From: Acidobacteriota bacterium
GTDB lineage: Bacteria > Acidobacteriota > Terriglobia > Terriglobales > Acidobacteriaceae
Direction: 5' to 3'
NCBI GenBank assembly: GCA_021811745.1
Contig: JAJZNH010000438.1
Coordinates: forward strand, 1-8,398
DNA length: 8,398 bases
Shown piece by piece: positions 6,231 through 8,398 of this stretch; within the stretch, counting starts at the first letter, position 1; each line of letters begins with the position of its first letter. The notes below the pieces were generated by a model. It saw only the letters and a list, made by a program, of their open reading frames with translations, searched no databases and was not told where the DNA came from. The position numbers and the translations under genes were made by a program.

Positions 6231-7550
6231 ATGGCAACCGAGAAAACCTTCTACATCGAGACCTTCGGCTGCCAGATGAATGCCCACGACTCCGAAAAGA
6301 TTGTTGGCACACTGCTGCAGCAAGGCTACCGCCAGGTTGAGTCGGAAGAAGACGCAGGCCTGATCCTCTACAACACCTGCTCCATCCGCGACAAAGCAGA
6401 GCAGAAGGTATTTCATCGGCTCAGCGATTACAAGGCGCTCCACAAGGCCGGTAAACGTTTCGGCGTCCTCGGCTGCGTTGCGCAGCAGGAGGGCGAAAAG
6501 ATCTTCGAGCGCGCTCCCCACGTCTCGCTGGTTTCGGGTTCGGCCTCTTACCGCAAGCTGCCGGAGATGCTCGCTCGCCTCGAAGCAGGCGAGAGCCGCG
6601 TCACCGGCCTCGACGACCGCCAGACCGACGAGACCTTCGAGACCGAGTTTACCGCCCGGCAAAATCCCTACCGCGGCTACATCACGATCATCGAGGGCTG
6701 CGACAAGTTCTGCGCCTACTGCGTCGTTCCCTATACGCGCGGCAAGGAGCGGAGCCGGACTTCGTCCTCGGTTCTGGCAGAGGCAAGGCGTATCGCCGAC
6801 CTCGGCTATACCGAGATTCAGCTCCTGGGCCAGAACGTGAACAGCTACCGCGACCCGGAAGGGAAGCTCAGCTTTGCGGAGCTGCTGGCGGCCGTGGGGC
6901 AGGTTCCCGGAATCCGGCGCGTGCGCTTCACCACCAGCCACCCGCGCGATTTTACCCGCGACATCGTGGAAGCCGTCGACGCCGTTCCCACCCTTTGCAA
7001 TCACATTCATTTGCCCGTGCAGTCCGGTTCGACCCGGGTATTGCGTCTTATGGCGCGCGAGTACACGGCGGAGTGGTACCTGGAGCGAATCAACTGGATC
7101 AAGTCCGCCCGGCGCTCCATCTCGCTTTCAACCGACATCATCGTGGGCTTCCCCGGAGAGACGGCGAATGACTTCATCCAGACCATGGACCTGCTTGCCG
7201 AGGTGCAGTACGATTGCGTTTTCGGGTTCAAGTATTCGCCGCGCCCCAACACGCCGGCCTTGACGATGATCGATTCGATCCCGGATGCGGAGAAGGCGCA
7301 TCGGCTTCAGGTCCTGCTTGACCGCCAGCGAGAGATTCAAAGGATCAATTATGCAAGACACTTGGGAGAGATTATTGAGGTAATGGTTGAAGGCGTCAAT
7401 CCGGCTCGCGGGCAAATCGTGGGCCGCAGCAGCCAGAACAAGCCCGTCAACTTTACCCAGACGCAACCGATCGCGCCGGCGCCGGGCAGCTACCTGCAAG
7501 TGAAAATTACCACAACGTTTCCGAATAGTTTGGTGGGCGAAGCAGTCTAA
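6231..7550 (+). CDS. miaB: tRNA-2-methylthio-N6-dimethylallyladenosine synthase MiaB
   Basis: The product has 439 residues, the full family length. The N-terminal UPF0004 domain carries the three conserved cysteines that bind the auxiliary [4Fe-4S] cluster: Cys14 (TFGCQMNAHDSEK), Cys50 (YNTCSIRDKAEQK) and Cys82 (GCVAQQEG). The radical SAM core has Cys157, Cys161 and Cys164 in EGCDKFCAYCVVPYTRGKE. Residues about 374-439 form the TRAM RNA-binding domain. MiaB adds a methylthio group to C2 of i6A37 in tRNAs reading UNN codons, using S-adenosylmethionine, which improves anticodon pairing. The retained motif CSIRDKAEQK and the total length favour MiaB over RimO or MtaB. The start ATG 6231 is the first in the frame and gives the expected MiaB N-terminus. 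It is followed 27 bases later by the DUF151 gene, likely in the same transcript. The long antisense frame over it is a shadow. Confidence 0.97.
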   Translation: MATEKTFYIETFGCQMNAHDSEKIVGTLLQQGYRQVESEEDAGLILYNTCSIRDKAEQKVFHRLSDYKALHKAGKRFGVLGCVAQQEGEKIFERAPHVSLVSGSASYRKLPEMLARLEAGESRVTGLDDRQTDETFETEFTARQNPYRGYITIIEGCDKFCAYCVVPYTRGKERSRTSSSVLAEARRIADLGYTEIQLLGQNVNSYRDPEGKLSFAELLAAVGQVPGIRRVRFTTSHPRDFTRDIVEAVDAVPTLCNHIHLPVQSGSTRVLRLMAREYTAEWYLERINWIKSARRSISLSTDIIVGFPGETANDFIQTMDLLAEVQYDCVFGFKYSPRPNTPALTMIDSIPDAEKAHRLQVLLDRQREIQRINYARHLGEIIEVMVEGVNPARGQIVGRSSQNKPVNFTQTQPIAPAPGSYLQVKITTTFPNSLVGEAV

Positions 7551-7577
7551 GATGTTGGAGTAAGGGAGAAGTGAGAG

Positions 7578-8066
7578 ATGGATATCGAGGTGCGGATACG
7601 CGGGCTGATGATGGACCCTGCCACCAACATGCCCATCGTCGTGCTGAAGGATATTGCATCAGAGACAGTGATGCCCATTTGGGTGGGCATCTTTGAGGCG
7701 AACGCGATCGCCATCGAAATCGAGAAGCTGGCCGCGCCCAGGCCGATGACTCACGACCTTACTCGAAATTTAATCCATTACCTGAATGCCGAGCTGGAAC
7801 GCGTTGTAATTAATGATCTTAATAATGATACATTCTATGCTGTTCTGTGGCTCAGGCAGGATGGGGAACTGGTAATGGTCGACTCTCGTCCTTCCGATGC
7901 GATCGCCCTCGCTCTACGTTCCGATTGTCCAATTTTTGTAGCGGAGCAAGTGATGGAAAGAGCGAAGCTGAATACCTCTGGCAACCCTGAAGGTCCCAAC
8001 GCCGAGCAGTTGCGCGGCTGGCTTGAGGGCCTGAACGACGAAGACCTGGGCCGCTACAAGATGTAA
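7578..8066 (+). CDS. Bifunctional nuclease family protein (DUF151/BFN)
   Basis: The product has 162 residues and covers the full DUF151 (BFN) domain. Visible conserved blocks are RGLMMDPATNMPIVVLKD (8-25), PIWVGIFEANAIAIEIE (33-49), RPMTHDL (55-61) and VDSRPSDAIALALR (101-114). The C-terminus WLEGLNDEDLGRYKM is also typical of bacterial members. Plant BFN proteins of this family were reported to have RNase and DNase activity, but the role in bacteria is mostly untested. The start ATG 7578 has AGGGAG (7564-7569) eight bases upstream. It lies 27 bases after miaB, so the two are probably co-transcribed. Codons around 7765-7840 are noticeably more AT-rich than the rest. Its last 13 bases overlap the end of the minus-strand amidotransferase gene. 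Confidence 0.92.
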   Translation: MDIEVRIRGLMMDPATNMPIVVLKDIASETVMPIWVGIFEANAIAIEIEKLAAPRPMTHDLTRNLIHYLNAELERVVINDLNNDTFYAVLWLRQDGELVMVDSRPSDAIALALRSDCPIFVAEQVMERAKLNTSGNPEGPNAEQLRGWLEGLNDEDLGRYKM

Positions 8067-8398
8067 TCCAGCCAGCGATTCCAGAAGGAATTGGCTGCCG
8101 CGGCAAGGGCAGGGCCATATCTGTGAGCATCTGTTCGCAGCCCCTCAACATCAATGCCTTTGGTGTGAAGCTCGCACGCGTGTCCTACATACCAAGTCTC
8201 CAGATCAGTGGCGATCACCTCCGGATGGAATTGCAGGGCGAGCGCTGATCTTCCAGCAGTAAATGCTTGATTCTCATAGAGATCTGATCCGGCAAGGCGG
8301 ATCGCGCCAACGGGAAGATCGAAGGTATCGCCATGCCAATGAAAGACGCGCAAACCAGGTGCGAGGAGGGGTGCGAACCAGTCCGGTAGCGGCTCGCC
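8054..8398 (-). CDS. Class I glutamine amidotransferase, C-terminal part (5' end outside window)
   Basis: About 114 residues are visible, open to the window edge, with stop TAG at 8056-8054. The sequence RVFHWHGDTFDLP, then SDLYENQAF, then ALALQFHPEV matches the C-terminal half of GuaA-like stand-alone class I glutamine amidotransferases. HPE (residues 58-60 of the fragment) holds the catalytic His and Glu of the Cys-His-Glu triad. The Cys nucleophile would lie beyond the window. These enzymes release ammonia from glutamine for transfer to an acceptor, and the acceptor of this stand-alone type is not evident. TTG 8353 is internal and not a start. It converges on, and overlaps by 13 bases, the DUF151 gene. 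Confidence 0.9.
   Translation of the reverse strand, partial: GEPLPDWFAPLLAPGLRVFHWHGDTFDLPVGAIRLAGSDLYENQAFTAGRSALALQFHPEVIATDLETWYVGHACELHTKGIDVEGLRTDAHRYGPALAAAANSFWNRWLDYIL
8069..8097 (+). terminator. Imperfect hairpin just after the DUF151 stop
   Basis: CAGCCA (8069-8074), bulge GCG, ATTCC (8078-8082), loop AGAA, GGAAT (8087-8091), TGGCTG (8092-8097) forms an 11-bp stem with a three-base bulge. It starts two bases after the DUF151 stop codon and lies inside the coding region of the opposing amidotransferase gene. No T-run follows, so its role as a terminator is uncertain. The structure could also be chance within coding sequence. Confidence 0.3.

Noticed and set aside
6126..7010. 294-codon open frame antisense to miaB
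   Set aside because: It lies opposite a clear, full-length radical SAM gene. The protein resembles no family and arises from codon bias in GC-rich sequence.
1..8398. Undescribed defence, mobile or repeat-based system
   Set aside because: All long frames on the coding strands are explained by flagellar, metabolic or RNA-modification genes. No direct repeat array, integrase, transposase or toxin-antitoxin-like pair is visible.

Overview
The window is about 8.4 kb of GC-rich, gene-dense bacterial chromosome. Gene content and protein style suggest an acidobacterium (Acidobacteriota, Terriglobia-like). The hints are a fliJ-fliK-flgD-flgE flagellar block with a short FlgD, and miaB followed directly by a bifunctional-nuclease (DUF151) gene. 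This assignment is inference from remembered gene neighbourhoods, not from a search. I see no mobile element, CRISPR array, tRNA, rRNA or phage gene, and no clearly new biological system.

Region 1 (1-4219, + strand) is the end of a flagellar hook/export operon. It holds the 3' end of fliJ (export chaperone and ATPase-associated stalk), fliK (hook-length control), flgD (hook cap) and flgE (hook subunit). Together they export, cap, polymerise and measure the flagellar hook. The most notable observation lies here: flgE is split by a net -1 frameshift near position 3854. All of the conserved C-terminal hook sequence is present, but in another frame. A GC-rich hairpin at 4228-4250 closes the operon and sits exactly at the convergent junction with the next gene.

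Region 2 (4250-5670, - strand) is a two-gene unit. A PLP-dependent threonine/serine dehydratase-like enzyme is translationally coupled (TGATG overlap) to a PaaI-like hotdog thioesterase.

Region 3 (5671-8066, + strand) starts with a divergent intergenic region carrying a perfect 10-bp palindrome. It is followed by a small lipoprotein c-type cytochrome, then miaB (tRNA 2-methylthio modification) and a DUF151 bifunctional-nuclease-family gene.

Region 4 (8054-8398, - strand) is the C-terminal part of a class I glutamine amidotransferase that runs off the window. It overlaps the DUF151 gene tail-to-tail by 13 bp.

No gap between genes exceeds about 175 bases.
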